This document shows, piece by piece, positions 1 through 7,703 of a stretch of DNA of 64,000 bases. The stretch lies in NCBI RefSeq assembly GCF_003438995.1, contig NZ_QSUN01000003.1, forward strand, positions 320,477 through 384,476, in the 5' to 3' direction. Within the stretch, counting starts at the first letter, position 1. Each line of letters begins with the position of its first letter. The notes beneath the pieces were generated by a model that saw only the letters and a program-made list of their open reading frames with translations, ran no database searches and had not been told where the DNA came from. Position numbers and translations under genes: made by a program. The DNA is from Bacteroides sp. OM05-12. Lineage in GTDB: Bacteria > Bacteroidota > Bacteroidia > Bacteroidales > Bacteroidaceae.

Positions 1-359
1 GTTTTATAATGCCACAATCCGATATTAGAATTAGCTCCATCAATGCAGAGCAAAATGATACCTGTAGCCACAACAAACACAAACACTACTGATAATGTCA
101 GAGTAATTTTACTCTTCCTACCTATTCCATTATTTATAAATCCTTTATACCAACCCCAGTGTGTTGTTACATGGAATATTCCCACGATAAAAAACAAAAA
201 GCTCATCACTACATGAAAGACCGCCCAATTGTGCCATATTTCATGATTACTGCCATGCCCAGCAATATGCAGTTCTATTCCTGTGTATGCAGAAAGAATA
301 AACAAAGGGATTAAATTCCAATCTATTACAAAAATCTTTTTCATTTTTTTCTGTTTCAT
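1..359 (-). CDS. DUF4405-like membrane protein, 3' part off window
   Basis: An open frame begins with ATG at 359 on the minus strand and is still open at position 1; about 119 codons are visible. The product starts with a short basic stretch and has at least three hydrophobic segments. Several histidines sit at membrane edges (the stretch GIELHIAGHG, then EIWHNW and VTTHWGW). This pattern matches the DUF4405/cytochrome b561-like group, whose histidines may bind heme; that role is not demonstrated. It lies 64 nt downstream of the Crp/Fnr gene on the same strand, so the two may be co-transcribed. Confidence 0.6.
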   Translation of the reverse strand, partial: MKQKKMKKIFVIDWNLIPLFILSAYTGIELHIAGHGSNHEIWHNWAVFHVVMSFLFFIVGIFHVTTHWGWYKGFINNGIGRKSKITLTLSVVFVFVVATGIILLCIDGANSNIGLWHYK

Positions 360-423
360 ATTAGCAGTGCAAAACTCGCTAATTTAACAGAGATTAGACG
401 ATAACAATTGTAAAGAAATGAAT

Positions 424-1023
424 TTAACGCCTATTCCTAATTCTTGATAAGGACACAGGAGTAATCCCAAGATATGATGCGATGTAATGTTGCGGAACTC
501 GCTGAATGATGTAGGGATACTCTTTCAATAGTTCTTCGTATCGTTGTGCTGGGGTGTTTTTTATTCGGGAAAGAAATAACTGTTGATAAACATGGAAACG
601 GTCTATGAGTTTTTCTTCATAAACTTTTCTAAGTGCAGGTATCTGTTCAAGAAGATTGTAAAAGTCCTCTCTTTTTATGGCAATAACCTCTGCAGATTCA
701 ATGCTTTCCAATGAAAAAAGGCTCGGCTGACGTTTATACAAGCTATCGAATGAAGCAACAAAGTCACCCTCAAAAAAGAATTGGAAAGTAACATCTTTAC
801 CCTCATTGTAGAAAAAAAGACGTAATGTACCTTTTCTTATCAAATATAATGTGTCGGCAATCTTACCTTCATATAACAATATTGTTTTTGAAGGAATAAT
901 CAATCTGTTGATGTTCTTATCAAACTGCTCCAAAATAAGACGCTCATCAGAAGACATTTTAATATTTTCTTTATCAACTTCCATAAAAGAATCAAACAAG
1001 TTATTTAAATGGTCGTTTTTCAT
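424..1023 (-). CDS. Crp/Fnr-family transcriptional regulator
   Basis: The predicted 199-residue protein has an N-terminal cyclic-nucleotide-binding-type beta-roll (LYEGKIADTLYLIRKGTLRL, then FFEGDFVASF) and a C-terminal helix-turn-helix (QHYIASYLGITPVSLSRIR). This is the usual build of Bacteroides Crp/Fnr regulators. No cysteine cluster of the Fnr iron-sulfur type is visible. The reading frame extends upstream to 1092, but a -7 promoter match (TATATTTG, minus strand, 1029-1036) lies just before the ATG at 1023, so a start at 1023 would be nearly leaderless. In-frame ATGs at 984 and 957 are alternatives. The likely target is the DUF4405 gene immediately downstream, by position only. Confidence 0.85.
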   Translation of the reverse strand: MKNDHLNNLFDSFMEVDKENIKMSSDERLILEQFDKNINRLIIPSKTILLYEGKIADTLYLIRKGTLRLFFYNEGKDVTFQFFFEGDFVASFDSLYKRQPSLFSLESIESAEVIAIKREDFYNLLEQIPALRKVYEEKLIDRFHVYQQLFLSRIKNTPAQRYEELLKEYPYIIQRVPQHYIASYLGITPVSLSRIRNRR

Positions 1024-1038
1024 ATTCGCAAATATATG

Positions 1039-1076
1039 AAAAGTGCAGTTCACCGTAAATAGAAAACTGCACTTTT
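1039..1076. repeat. 12-bp perfect inverted repeat between relaxase and Crp gene
   Basis: The arms AAAAGTGCAGTT (1039-1050) and AACTGCACTTTT (1065-1076) are exact reverse complements around a 14-nt loop. The dyad lies 27 nt after the relaxase stop codon and ends 3 bp from the -7 promoter element of the Crp/Fnr gene. It could be a terminator for the relaxase transcript (arm ends in a T run) or an operator for autoregulation of the Crp gene; sequence alone does not decide. Confidence 0.7.
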
Positions 1077-1102
1077 TATTGTATTTCAACAAATTAAGTT
1101 AC

Positions 1103-2488
1103 TTACATCTTTATTCCCTTGCTTTTCTTTTGTGATTGTACCGGTTGGCGCATAATTGGGTGAAATTTATCCAGCTGCTCTTTAAACCAGTCTGATATAC
1201 TTTGCCCATTGATATGTAAAGCAAACTTTCGTTTGTCTGTAGATTCTACCACTATTCGAGCAGAAACCTGCTCTACATTGAATTTTCTCTTATATTCTTC
1301 AGAATAGAGCGTACCAGTATATTTCAACGGTTTTAAAGTCAGTAATTCTTCTGTTTGTTCTGGAGTAAACCCAACCAAATGACACAGTTTTTCCATACGA
1401 AAAGCATCGGCAAACAAAGGGAACCATCTACACGCTTTATCTATCCACTTCTTCAAAACAGAAATTTCCTTGCTCTGTTCATCATGTACAGTGATGTATT
1501 TCCCTTGTACTACTACCATCTGCCTGTTGTGCTGTTCTTGCTGCTCACGCATCATGGTTTGCAGTTTCTCAATACTTTCGTCACGAGTGGCAATTTCCTC
1601 ATACAACTGTCTGTTCTCCTGTTTAAGCTCCTTAATTTCACCACTCCCCCAAAAAGAACCTACCTTTGCTATGATGGCGGCTTTTGCTTCGGTCTTGACC
1701 GCTTCCAGCTTCTGCGTTCCTATTTCTTTCTTAACCTGTTTTAACCGCTTCTCCGCTTCCTCCCTTTCCTCTTGGAGTTGCTGCACGCCCGTTTCCAGTT
1801 CGCCCGTCTGCCGTTTCAAATCACGGTAATATTGGGCGGTGGTGACGTGCCTTGCTTCCGAGCCACGCACACCACGCTGCAAACCGTATTTATCCATGAT
1901 TTTGGCGTAGTCGTCATGGTAGCCTATCAACCTGTCACGATTCAATACATCATCGGCACACAGCCGGGCTGCATCCGCTTTCTTTCGGTAGGAACGCTTA
2001 CCCTCCGTTTGCTTCTGTTTTGCTTTCCTGCGCTCTCCCGTTACTATCGGTACGATGGTAGCGTGTATATGAGGTGTAGTTTCATCCATGTGCAGAACTG
2101 CTGAAACGGTATTTCCCCGTCCGAAAGTCTTGTGCAGCCATTCCATACTGTCGTTGCACCATTCATCTATACGCCCCTCTTGCTGTATCTTCATCATATC
2201 CTCGTGTGTTCCCGACATCATGACACGGATAGCCCTTACTTGGTCGGGGGTAATCTTCCGTTTGATGCCTGCCGACTTGATGCGATGCGCTATCGCTTCA
2301 TCACGAATCGTCACACCTTCGGGAAGTTCCACCAGTTCACGATTTAGATGTGTACGGGTAGAATCCACATTCGGAGCTATCACTCTGCGCTCGATATGGT
2401 CGGACATACGAGCATCGGATGCTCCCTTTGCTTTCTTGAAATCAAGAGTAAAATATCCCATATTGAATACTGTTTTTTCGTTAGACAA
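1103..2488 (-). CDS. MobV-family relaxase (Pre/Mob mobilization protein)
   Basis: This 461-residue protein should nick the element's oriT and pilot the single strand during mobilization. It carries the MobV features: a motif-I-like HIERR at residues 31-35, the THLNREL segment around 46-52, and the histidine cluster HMDETTPHIH at 133-142, which fits the metal-binding motif III. A long coiled coil follows (about 225-350), then a poorly conserved C-terminus. The ATG at 2488 is used; a second in-frame ATG nine codons later (2461, MGYFTLDF) resembles the usual N-terminus and may be the true start. The oriT-like region lies just upstream. Confidence 0.88.
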   Translation of the reverse strand: MSNEKTVFNMGYFTLDFKKAKGASDARMSDHIERRVIAPNVDSTRTHLNRELVELPEGVTIRDEAIAHRIKSAGIKRKITPDQVRAIRVMMSGTHEDMMKIQQEGRIDEWCNDSMEWLHKTFGRGNTVSAVLHMDETTPHIHATIVPIVTGERRKAKQKQTEGKRSYRKKADAARLCADDVLNRDRLIGYHDDYAKIMDKYGLQRGVRGSEARHVTTAQYYRDLKRQTGELETGVQQLQEEREEAEKRLKQVKKEIGTQKLEAVKTEAKAAIIAKVGSFWGSGEIKELKQENRQLYEEIATRDESIEKLQTMMREQQEQHNRQMVVVQGKYITVHDEQSKEISVLKKWIDKACRWFPLFADAFRMEKLCHLVGFTPEQTEELLTLKPLKYTGTLYSEEYKRKFNVEQVSARIVVESTDKRKFALHINGQSISDWFKEQLDKFHPIMRQPVQSQKKSKGIKM

Positions 2489-2532
2489 TTACGTTTGCCT
2501 TGCACATTCGCCGCACGGCTCACTGGGTTTCA

Positions 2533-2609
2533 AAAGGGGCATCGCCCCTTTGCTCGATAGGGTGTTTTTAGCGGTGCTTGCACTGCGTGAAGAAAACGCC
2601 CTATTGAGC
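2533..2609. other. Probable oriT region upstream of the relaxase
   Basis: The gap between the primase and relaxase genes holds nested dyads. The first is a perfect 8-bp hairpin, AAAGGGGC (2533-2540) with GCCCCTTT (2544-2551). The second is a pair of 17-nt arms at 2552-2568 and 2593-2609 (GCTCGATAGGGTGTTTT against the complement of GCTCAATAGGGCGTTTT, 15/17). The loop holds a further small near-palindrome (GCGGTGC TT GCACTGC). MobV elements usually carry oriT just upstream of mob with such repeats, so the assignment rests on position and structure. The nick site is not identified. Confidence 0.55.
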
Positions 2610-2653
2610 TATGGCTTTTCCTTACTCAAAAGCCTGTGGGAAGCGTGTGGCAA

Positions 2654-3643
2654 CTACATTCTGAACCCTCTGCTTTTCTTTTTGGCTGGTTGTTGTTCCT
2701 GTCTTTCGACTGGCTTCACCTGTTGCGTTTGCCTAGCTGATTGTGACAAGTCAACTAATTGTACCTGCTTCTTTCCTGTGATGTAGTCATTCAAATCTTT
2801 ATAGCCACAATAAATACGTGAGGAATCACGAACACGAAAACTGTACTCTTCATAAAGTGCCCGGACTGCTTTCATACCTGCCTCGTCATTGTCGAAAAAG
2901 CAGTGTATCTTTTCGTAACTTCCCAACGGATATAATGCTTTGGATAGATTGGAAACAGAGTTCAAAACAAGATAGTCTTGCTTGTCAAGGTCGGGATAAT
3001 TGGGACATTTTTTCTGCCGTAAAGTCAGAAAAGAAAGGTAGTCCATAAAGCCCTCAAACACATAGCACGTTTCTCTCGGCTCTCCTTGTTGCTGTATATG
3101 AGTGATGTCTTTCGGGGCGATACATCCTTTAAAATACTTGTTGCGTATCTCATACCCTCCCGAAACATTCGGGAAACCAACGGCAAAGAATTGTTTGCCA
3201 TTATTCACGAAGCGGATTTCCTTACATTCTTTTTTCGCAAGTTCCGTATTTATTCCCCTCTCTTGCAAATAGGAATACAAGGCAATAGAAGAAAGTGGCA
3301 TAACTTCCAGCTGCTGGAAACTCGGCTGTGTTGAAGACTGCTGCCGAAAAGAGAAAGAAACAGGACGAATAGACGGGCTTTGCTCCGCTATGCGGTCTAA
3401 CAGATAAGGCAGACTGTCGGACGCATATAACTCCTGCGCCAAAGTGATAATATTACCACCTGTACCCATACCAAAGTCATACCACAAATTACGGTCATGA
3501 TTCACTTTGAAAGAGGGGTCTTTCTCTTCTCTGAACGGTGATTTATACCAAAGGTTGTTACCTTGTTGTTTCACGGGGTTATATCCCAAACTATGCAGAT
3601 AATCTGCTAACTTTATATTTTTAGCTTCTTCGATTGTCATCAT
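2654..3643 (-). CDS. CHC2/Toprim primase-like protein of the mobile element
   Basis: The 329-residue protein looks like the primase-type proteins of Bacteroides mobilizable units. The N-terminal segment (about 30-70: WYKSPFREEKDPSFKV, then LWYDFGMGTGGNII) follows the DnaG CHC2 zinc-finger fold. The zinc ligands are absent: the CPFH position reads SPFR and the later cysteines are replaced. The centre carries Toprim-like motifs, VFEGFMDYLSF (catalytic Glu) and CFFDNDEAGMKA (acidic DND). The C-terminal 40 residues are Gln/Lys-rich and probably disordered. It may prime the complementary strand after transfer. The start could be 3643 or the adjacent ATG at 3640. Confidence 0.82.
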   Translation of the reverse strand: MMTIEEAKNIKLADYLHSLGYNPVKQQGNNLWYKSPFREEKDPSFKVNHDRNLWYDFGMGTGGNIITLAQELYASDSLPYLLDRIAEQSPSIRPVSFSFRQQSSTQPSFQQLEVMPLSSIALYSYLQERGINTELAKKECKEIRFVNNGKQFFAVGFPNVSGGYEIRNKYFKGCIAPKDITHIQQQGEPRETCYVFEGFMDYLSFLTLRQKKCPNYPDLDKQDYLVLNSVSNLSKALYPLGSYEKIHCFFDNDEAGMKAVRALYEEYSFRVRDSSRIYCGYKDLNDYITGKKQVQLVDLSQSARQTQQVKPVERQEQQPAKKKSRGFRM

Positions 3644-3680
3644 CTAAATGTATTGGTGAATGAATAATTGAATCAGTTCC

Positions 3681-3784
3681 GTTTAGTCCGCTATATATAC
3701 ACCCGAACTGTACTAAACTTATCTTGTTCTTAATCGTACAATGAAAAGCTGTCCATTCCTTTTATATATACACACGGACTAAAC
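3681..3784. repeat. Imperfect direct and inverted repeats between primase and RepA-like genes
   Basis: The 152-bp gap holds two copies of a roughly 40-bp imperfect direct repeat starting with TATATATACAC (near 3692 and 3763); each runs on through an ACTAAACTT-like block and ends in CTTAAT or TTTAAT. An exact 10-bp inverted pair, GTTTAGTCCG (3681-3690) and CGGACTAAAC (3775-3784), frames them. The layout could serve as iterons for the RepA-like ATPase or as operators for the primase gene; neither is proven. Confidence 0.55.
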
Positions 3785-3795
3785 CAAACTTGTTT

Positions 3796-4869
3796 TTAAT
3801 AGTGGAAATCAGAATTATACTTGTAGCCTTTCCCCTCTTTTACTATCATGCGCTTGTTCACAAGGAATTTGTTCAATTCCACAAGAATATTGCGCCCACG
3901 TTCAAAGCCGATGCTTGCATAACCTTTTTTTAAGGCTGCGATAACATTGGGATAACCTTGAACCACTTCCTTTCCAAATCCGTTTTCTAACGCTTCACGA
4001 TGCTGTTGCTCCGTAAGTTCTGTAAGTGGAAAGTTGCGATTCTGTTTGGGTTGTTCAAAAACGTAATCTTTCACAACTTCGGGCAATGCAGTTTCATTGA
4101 TACGGAACGCAAACGGTTCAAAGTCCTTGTCACGGATGTGCATCGCCTTGACTTCGCTAATATCCACATCCTGTGTGCTTTTGGTGATTTGCAGGACTGT
4201 TTCAGCTTTATTGTTGAGTTCCGTTCCAATATGCCCACGTGTATTATCATCCCCTTTATTCAAGTGTAGTACCGTGTGGATATGTAAATTATACTCACTC
4301 GACCATCGCATCAATAGATTTATAAGCTCCGATGATTCGCTGGGGCTGTTGATGTCATACATCAAATCACGGATGCCATCTATAATTACAAGACCTATAC
4401 CCTCCATATTGGCGAGCATATAATCTATTATCTGCTTCCGTTTGTCGGGTGTACATTCTCTTAATACGACAAAGATAAAGTCATCCCTATCCTTATCAGT
4501 CGGAAGACCAGCCAAACGCATAATACGTTCCATCACCTTATGGCAATGGTATTTGCTCTGCTCGGTATCTACATAAAGGATTTTACGCTTATTGTCTGGC
4601 AAGTATGCCGAATAGTGCAAAACTTCGTCATTCTTCAACGCTGCTGCCACAATAGCGGAAATATTGAATGTCTTTTTACTTTTGGCTTTACCAGTGGATG
4701 CGCTGAAATTTCCCAATGTGCCAATAGTTGAACCATTTACCCAAAGAATTTCGGGCGGTACATCATAGGTATCAGTAATCTTCAAATGAATGGTTTTCCA
4801 CAAGACTGCAAAATCTTCTCTTGTCATTGCAGCTTCTTTCTTATTTTCCGTCACTTTCTTGTTTTCCAT
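3796..4869 (-). CDS. RepA-like AAA/RecA-fold ATPase
   Basis: The 357-residue protein resembles hexameric RepA-type helicase/ATPases (AAA_25 group) found in plasmids and mobilizable units. A Walker A region is seen at about 53-67 (GNFSASTGKAKSKKT), a Walker B at about 156-166 (LVIIDGIRDLM) and a downstream HTVLHLNKG that fits a sensor/H motif. The C-terminal 80 residues look like a winged helix and may bind DNA. The gene begins 4 nt after the HTH gene, so they form one operon. It could support replication of the excised circle or excision itself; the family link is firm, the exact role is inferred. Confidence 0.8.
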   Translation of the reverse strand: MENKKVTENKKEAAMTREDFAVLWKTIHLKITDTYDVPPEILWVNGSTIGTLGNFSASTGKAKSKKTFNISAIVAAALKNDEVLHYSAYLPDNKRKILYVDTEQSKYHCHKVMERIMRLAGLPTDKDRDDFIFVVLRECTPDKRKQIIDYMLANMEGIGLVIIDGIRDLMYDINSPSESSELINLLMRWSSEYNLHIHTVLHLNKGDDNTRGHIGTELNNKAETVLQITKSTQDVDISEVKAMHIRDKDFEPFAFRINETALPEVVKDYVFEQPKQNRNFPLTELTEQQHREALENGFGKEVVQGYPNVIAALKKGYASIGFERGRNILVELNKFLVNKRMIVKEGKGYKYNSDFHY

Positions 4870-4873
4870 AGCT

Positions 4874-5164
4874 TTACTTCTTTAAAGGACGGTTACTAAG
4901 AATATACTTCTGCGCTTCCTGTTCTATTTGCACCTGCGTCTTGATAGGATTTTGGCGTAGCCACGCCTCTAAATCTGCCCGTTCAAAGAACAGCATCTTA
5001 CCCTGCGGTTTATAGTGGGGTATCAAGTTACCCGAAGTCAGTTTGTACAGGTAACTTTTGGAAAGGTTAAGAAACTTGCTCGCTTCATCAAAGCTAAGCA
5101 CATTCTTTTGTAAAAACAGCATCTGTTCGAGTTCCTCAACTCGCATCTCTAAAGTCTTATCCAT
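4874..5164 (-). CDS. Excisionase-type helix-turn-helix protein
   Basis: This 96-residue protein has a short N-terminal coiled coil followed by a MerR-like/HTH_17 winged helix (FDEASKFLNLSKSYLYKLTS, then IPHYKPQGKMLFFERADLEAW). That domain is the hallmark of small excisionases and element regulators. By position between the integrase module and the RepA-like gene it probably bends att DNA for excision, controls the operon, or both. A -7 promoter match and a hairpin lie just upstream at 5207-5241. Confidence 0.82.
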   Translation of the reverse strand: MDKTLEMRVEELEQMLFLQKNVLSFDEASKFLNLSKSYLYKLTSGNLIPHYKPQGKMLFFERADLEAWLRQNPIKTQVQIEQEAQKYILSNRPLKK

Positions 5165-5206
5165 ATTGTTTTTTTGGGATTAAGTGAAACAATATGAAGG
5201 TGCGCA

Positions 5207-5241
5207 CCCTCGTTTTCTTTTCGTTAACGAGGGCAAAGGTA
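5207..5241 (-). promoter_or_regulatory. Promoter -7 element and leader hairpin of the HTH-repA operon
   Basis: On the minus strand TACCTTTG (5234-5241) matches the Bacteroidetes -7 consensus TAnnTTTG. Directly after it the leader has a hairpin with arms CCCTCGTT (5207-5214) and AACGAGGG (5226-5233), ending about 43 nt before the start codon. The dyad overlaps the expected transcription start, so it may be an operator. No clear -33 box was seen. Confidence 0.5.
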
Positions 5242-5294
5242 TTGAGGATTAGCTTGATAGTGGATTAAGCTATGTTTAAGGTCTTAACCTATTC

Positions 5295-6224
5295 TTAAAG
5301 TCTTTTCAGTTGTTTGATATAGTTGTATATAGTTGCAAATCCTTTCTCATGGGAGATACCTTTCACATAATTGGTTGCTGTGGCTAAATCCCCTTGATTG
5401 AGGTATTTATCTCTACTTTTATCTTTGGAAAGAAACAGTTTATTATTGGCAATAACCGATTGCCAATTACCGGTAATCAAAGACCTATTACTTAATTCCG
5501 AAAAAAGGAAAGCTACATATCTATTATTATTTGACCTTAATATTGCATTAGGTTTACAGGAGAGTATTGCTTTCAAATCATCAACAGTTACAGAGGCATT
5601 GAACATTTTAACCTCGTTGATGCAATCTGCAATCAATTCTATCTGTTTGTCATTAAGAATTGAACCAAACGGATTTTCCGTTTCAGCAATAGGGGGTACG
5701 ACTTTTATCGGAAGCTCGGTGTTTGTTGTCGGCTTCTGTACTTCCTGTTCCGGCTGTGGCTCCAGTTCTGCCTGCGCTCTATCTTCTTTCTTTTTTCGCA
5801 AGTATGCTGAATATCTTTCCAACACAACGGTTTTAACCACTACAGAAAAATAAGGCAGTTCTTCATCATAGTCTGAATTGTCCTGTTCGTATCGAGAATA
5901 ATCAAATGAAAGAGGAGAGAATAAAAGGTACTTTCTTTTTTCATCGGGCTTCAAGGCTTCATAAAAACCGCTTTCCCAAAAGAAATCGGATATAGAGTAA
6001 AAATTTTGAATATCATCCAGTACAGAATAACGGATGTAAAGTTGTGCCAATTCATCTGCGGTACGAATATACTCCTGCTGCTCCAACTCATCAGCCTGTT
6101 CACGGCTCAAATATTCTGACTTAGCAGTTGTACTATCCGTTATAATTTGATAGGCATGATTTATACAACGGTTGAATATGCCTTGTATATGGTCGAATTT
6201 CACTTTCAATTCTTCTTCTGTCAT
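5295..6224 (-). CDS. Hypothetical protein of the mobile element
   Basis: I do not recognise this 309-residue protein. The N-terminal 130 residues are acidic and helical. A Glu/Gln/Pro-rich linker follows (about 140-190), and the C-terminal 120 residues form a separate globular part with the look of a small DNA-binding or regulatory domain (LNDKQIELIADCINEVKMFN near its start). The frame is open to 6284, but the ATG at 6224 (MTEEELKV) is preferred because the upstream stretch is an unlikely N-terminus. Genes of this size sit between integrase and excisionase in NBU-type elements, so a helper role in excision is possible, by position only. Confidence 0.6.
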   Translation of the reverse strand: MTEEELKVKFDHIQGIFNRCINHAYQIITDSTTAKSEYLSREQADELEQQEYIRTADELAQLYIRYSVLDDIQNFYSISDFFWESGFYEALKPDEKRKYLLFSPLSFDYSRYEQDNSDYDEELPYFSVVVKTVVLERYSAYLRKKKEDRAQAELEPQPEQEVQKPTTNTELPIKVVPPIAETENPFGSILNDKQIELIADCINEVKMFNASVTVDDLKAILSCKPNAILRSNNNRYVAFLFSELSNRSLITGNWQSVIANNKLFLSKDKSRDKYLNQGDLATATNYVKGISHEKGFATIYNYIKQLKRL

Positions 6225-6293
6225 AAGATTCTCTGTTTCAGTTAGTAGAAACAAAGATATATTTTTCTTGTGAAAGAAGGGCAAAAAAATAAA

Positions 6294-6323
6294 GAAAGTA
6301 CGGTTGTCATAGTCCGTACTTTC
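6294..6323 (-). terminator. Rho-independent terminator of the integrase gene
   Basis: The 10-bp arms GAAAGTACGG (6294-6303) and CCGTACTTTC (6314-6323) are exact complements. On the minus strand the hairpin starts 8 nt after the integrase stop and is followed by a T-rich run. Confidence 0.8.
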
Positions 6324-6330
6324 TTTTAAA

Positions 6331-7524
6331 TTAGTCTGTTAAATTCGGTATCAAACTTATAGCTTCTTCTTTCTTTTTATCCACAATCTTAGCGTAAATT
6401 TGGGTAGTCGCAATATTTTTATGCCCCAACAGTTTACTAACGGTATATAAATCAGCCCCTAATGTTAGCATCATGGTTGCATGTGTATGGCGTGAAACAT
6501 GGAAAGAGATGTGTTTAGTAACTCCTGCCGCTTTAGCCCATTGTTGAAGTATCTTATTTATTGTCCCCTCATGTGTCAAAGGAAAGATTAAATCGCTGTC
6601 TATAGCTTCTCCTCTCTGCGGCAACCACTTCAACGCTTCATCAGATATAGGAAGATAAAGAGGTTCTTTAGTTTTTTGCATTTTTATCTCAATCCTAATT
6701 CTATCACCGCTTTTCTGTAAATCATTCCATTTTAATTTTCTTAAATCGCTTATTCGCAATCCACATAAGCAGCTAAAAAGAAAAGCCTGTTTCATTATTT
6801 CATATTTACATTCCGTATTTATCAAGAGTTTCAATTCTTCAATAGTTAGATACTCCCTACGGCTGGCTTCTGCCTTCACTTTATCGGCAAAATCAAACTC
6901 TTTTGTTGGGTTTACTGTTATAATGCCATCTTTATAAGCCCTATTTATAGCAGTTCGTAATACTCCATAATAAGCAACTACCGAATTATTGCTTAATAAT
7001 CCGCCTGCTTTAGTTACTCCGTATTTACTCGCTTTCTTTGCCTGCTTTAAGAAATCCACAAAACTACTAAGGAAATCTTTATCAATATCACGAAAAGCGA
7101 TATAATCCCCTCTAAACAATTTCAATTCACGGATAGTGTTACCAATAGTCTTTTCATAATTCAGACTGCCACGCTCTTTAGATTGCGCTCTCATATCCAA
7201 CAAATAGTCAAGTACGTTTGCTTTGGATTTATTGGTATTCTGAAATCCGTGCGCATCATTCTGTAACTCAACAATCCGTTTGCTCTGAATAGCTTTGGCA
7301 AGTGCCAATGTAGCTTCATTCTTAGTCTTATCCTCCCTCGTCTTTTCCGGAATAAGATATAACTTCAAAAACTCGTATTGGCGTTTACCGCCAACATAGT
7401 TTTCTTTTCTAATCACGTCACCAGTGTAATAATCCAAATAAATGGATTGATTACCATTGGCAAGCTGCTTAAATCTGATTCTTACAGGTTCTTTCAGTTT
7501 GACCTCTTGTTTCTTCTTCGCCAT
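6331..7524 (-). CDS. Tyrosine recombinase/integrase
   Basis: The 397-residue protein is a phage-type tyrosine integrase that should catalyse insertion and excision of the element. It has an N-terminal arm-binding domain (about 1-95), a SAM-like core-binding domain (about 100-210) and a C-terminal catalytic domain. The catalytic set is visible: Arg in CGLRISDLRKLKW (about residue 253), His-x-x-Arg in SFHVSRHTHA (about 343), a later His in LLGHKN and the nucleophile Tyr in TTQIYAKI (about 378). Length and domain order match Bacteroides integrases. It is the last element gene before host DNA, as expected beside an att site. Repeats at 7538-7611 lie directly upstream. Confidence 0.93.
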   Translation of the reverse strand: MAKKKQEVKLKEPVRIRFKQLANGNQSIYLDYYTGDVIRKENYVGGKRQYEFLKLYLIPEKTREDKTKNEATLALAKAIQSKRIVELQNDAHGFQNTNKSKANVLDYLLDMRAQSKERGSLNYEKTIGNTIRELKLFRGDYIAFRDIDKDFLSSFVDFLKQAKKASKYGVTKAGGLLSNNSVVAYYGVLRTAINRAYKDGIITVNPTKEFDFADKVKAEASRREYLTIEELKLLINTECKYEIMKQAFLFSCLCGLRISDLRKLKWNDLQKSGDRIRIEIKMQKTKEPLYLPISDEALKWLPQRGEAIDSDLIFPLTHEGTINKILQQWAKAAGVTKHISFHVSRHTHATMMLTLGADLYTVSKLLGHKNIATTQIYAKIVDKKKEEAISLIPNLTD

Positions 7525-7537
7525 ACTTATGTTTTTA

Positions 7538-7611
7538 TTTTGTTACCGATGGCAAATATAGATATTTTTTTTGTTACCCAATAGCATTTGAGTAACAAAC
7601 TGGTAACAAAA
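7538..7611. repeat. Clustered TTTTGTTACC repeats upstream of the integrase
   Basis: The motif TTTTGTTACC occurs twice in the same orientation (7538-7547, 7569-7578) and once inverted (GGTAACAAAA, 7602-7611). A partial inverted copy, AGTAACAAA, lies at 7591-7599. Spaced direct and inverted copies beside an integrase gene are typical of integrase arm-binding sites or of an operator for int. The element-host junction should lie to the right of them. Confidence 0.65.
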
Positions 7612-7703
7612 TAAAGGAATTTATAGGCAAATACAGGAAAGCAAGCAAAACAAAGGGAACACGACAAATAAAAGACAAATCACTATATTTCAGTTATTTA
7701 TAT

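Larger units (their letters stand above)
1..7690. mobile_element. Integrated mobilizable element, NBU-like (right part only)
   Basis: Consecutive minus-strand genes encode a tyrosine integrase, a hypothetical protein, an excisionase-type HTH protein, a RepA-like ATPase, a primase-like protein and a MobV relaxase. This is the order typical of Bacteroides non-replicating mobilizable units, which excise as circles and are moved by the conjugation machinery of a helper element. No conjugation (tra) genes are visible, so mobilization in trans is inferred. The integrase lies beside host DNA, so the right boundary should fall between about 7,611 and 7,704. The left boundary is outside the window and no att repeat could be identified. 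The Crp/Fnr and DUF4405 genes at 1-1,023 may be cargo or flanking host genes. Confidence 0.8.

Noticed and set aside
2088-2786. 232-codon plus-strand frame across relaxase, oriT-like gap and primase
   Set aside because: It spans two conserved minus-strand genes and the composition is typical of a shadow frame.
5398-5853. 151-codon plus-strand frame within the hypothetical element gene
   Set aside because: It is antisense to a gene that fits the element operon and has no recognisable domain.
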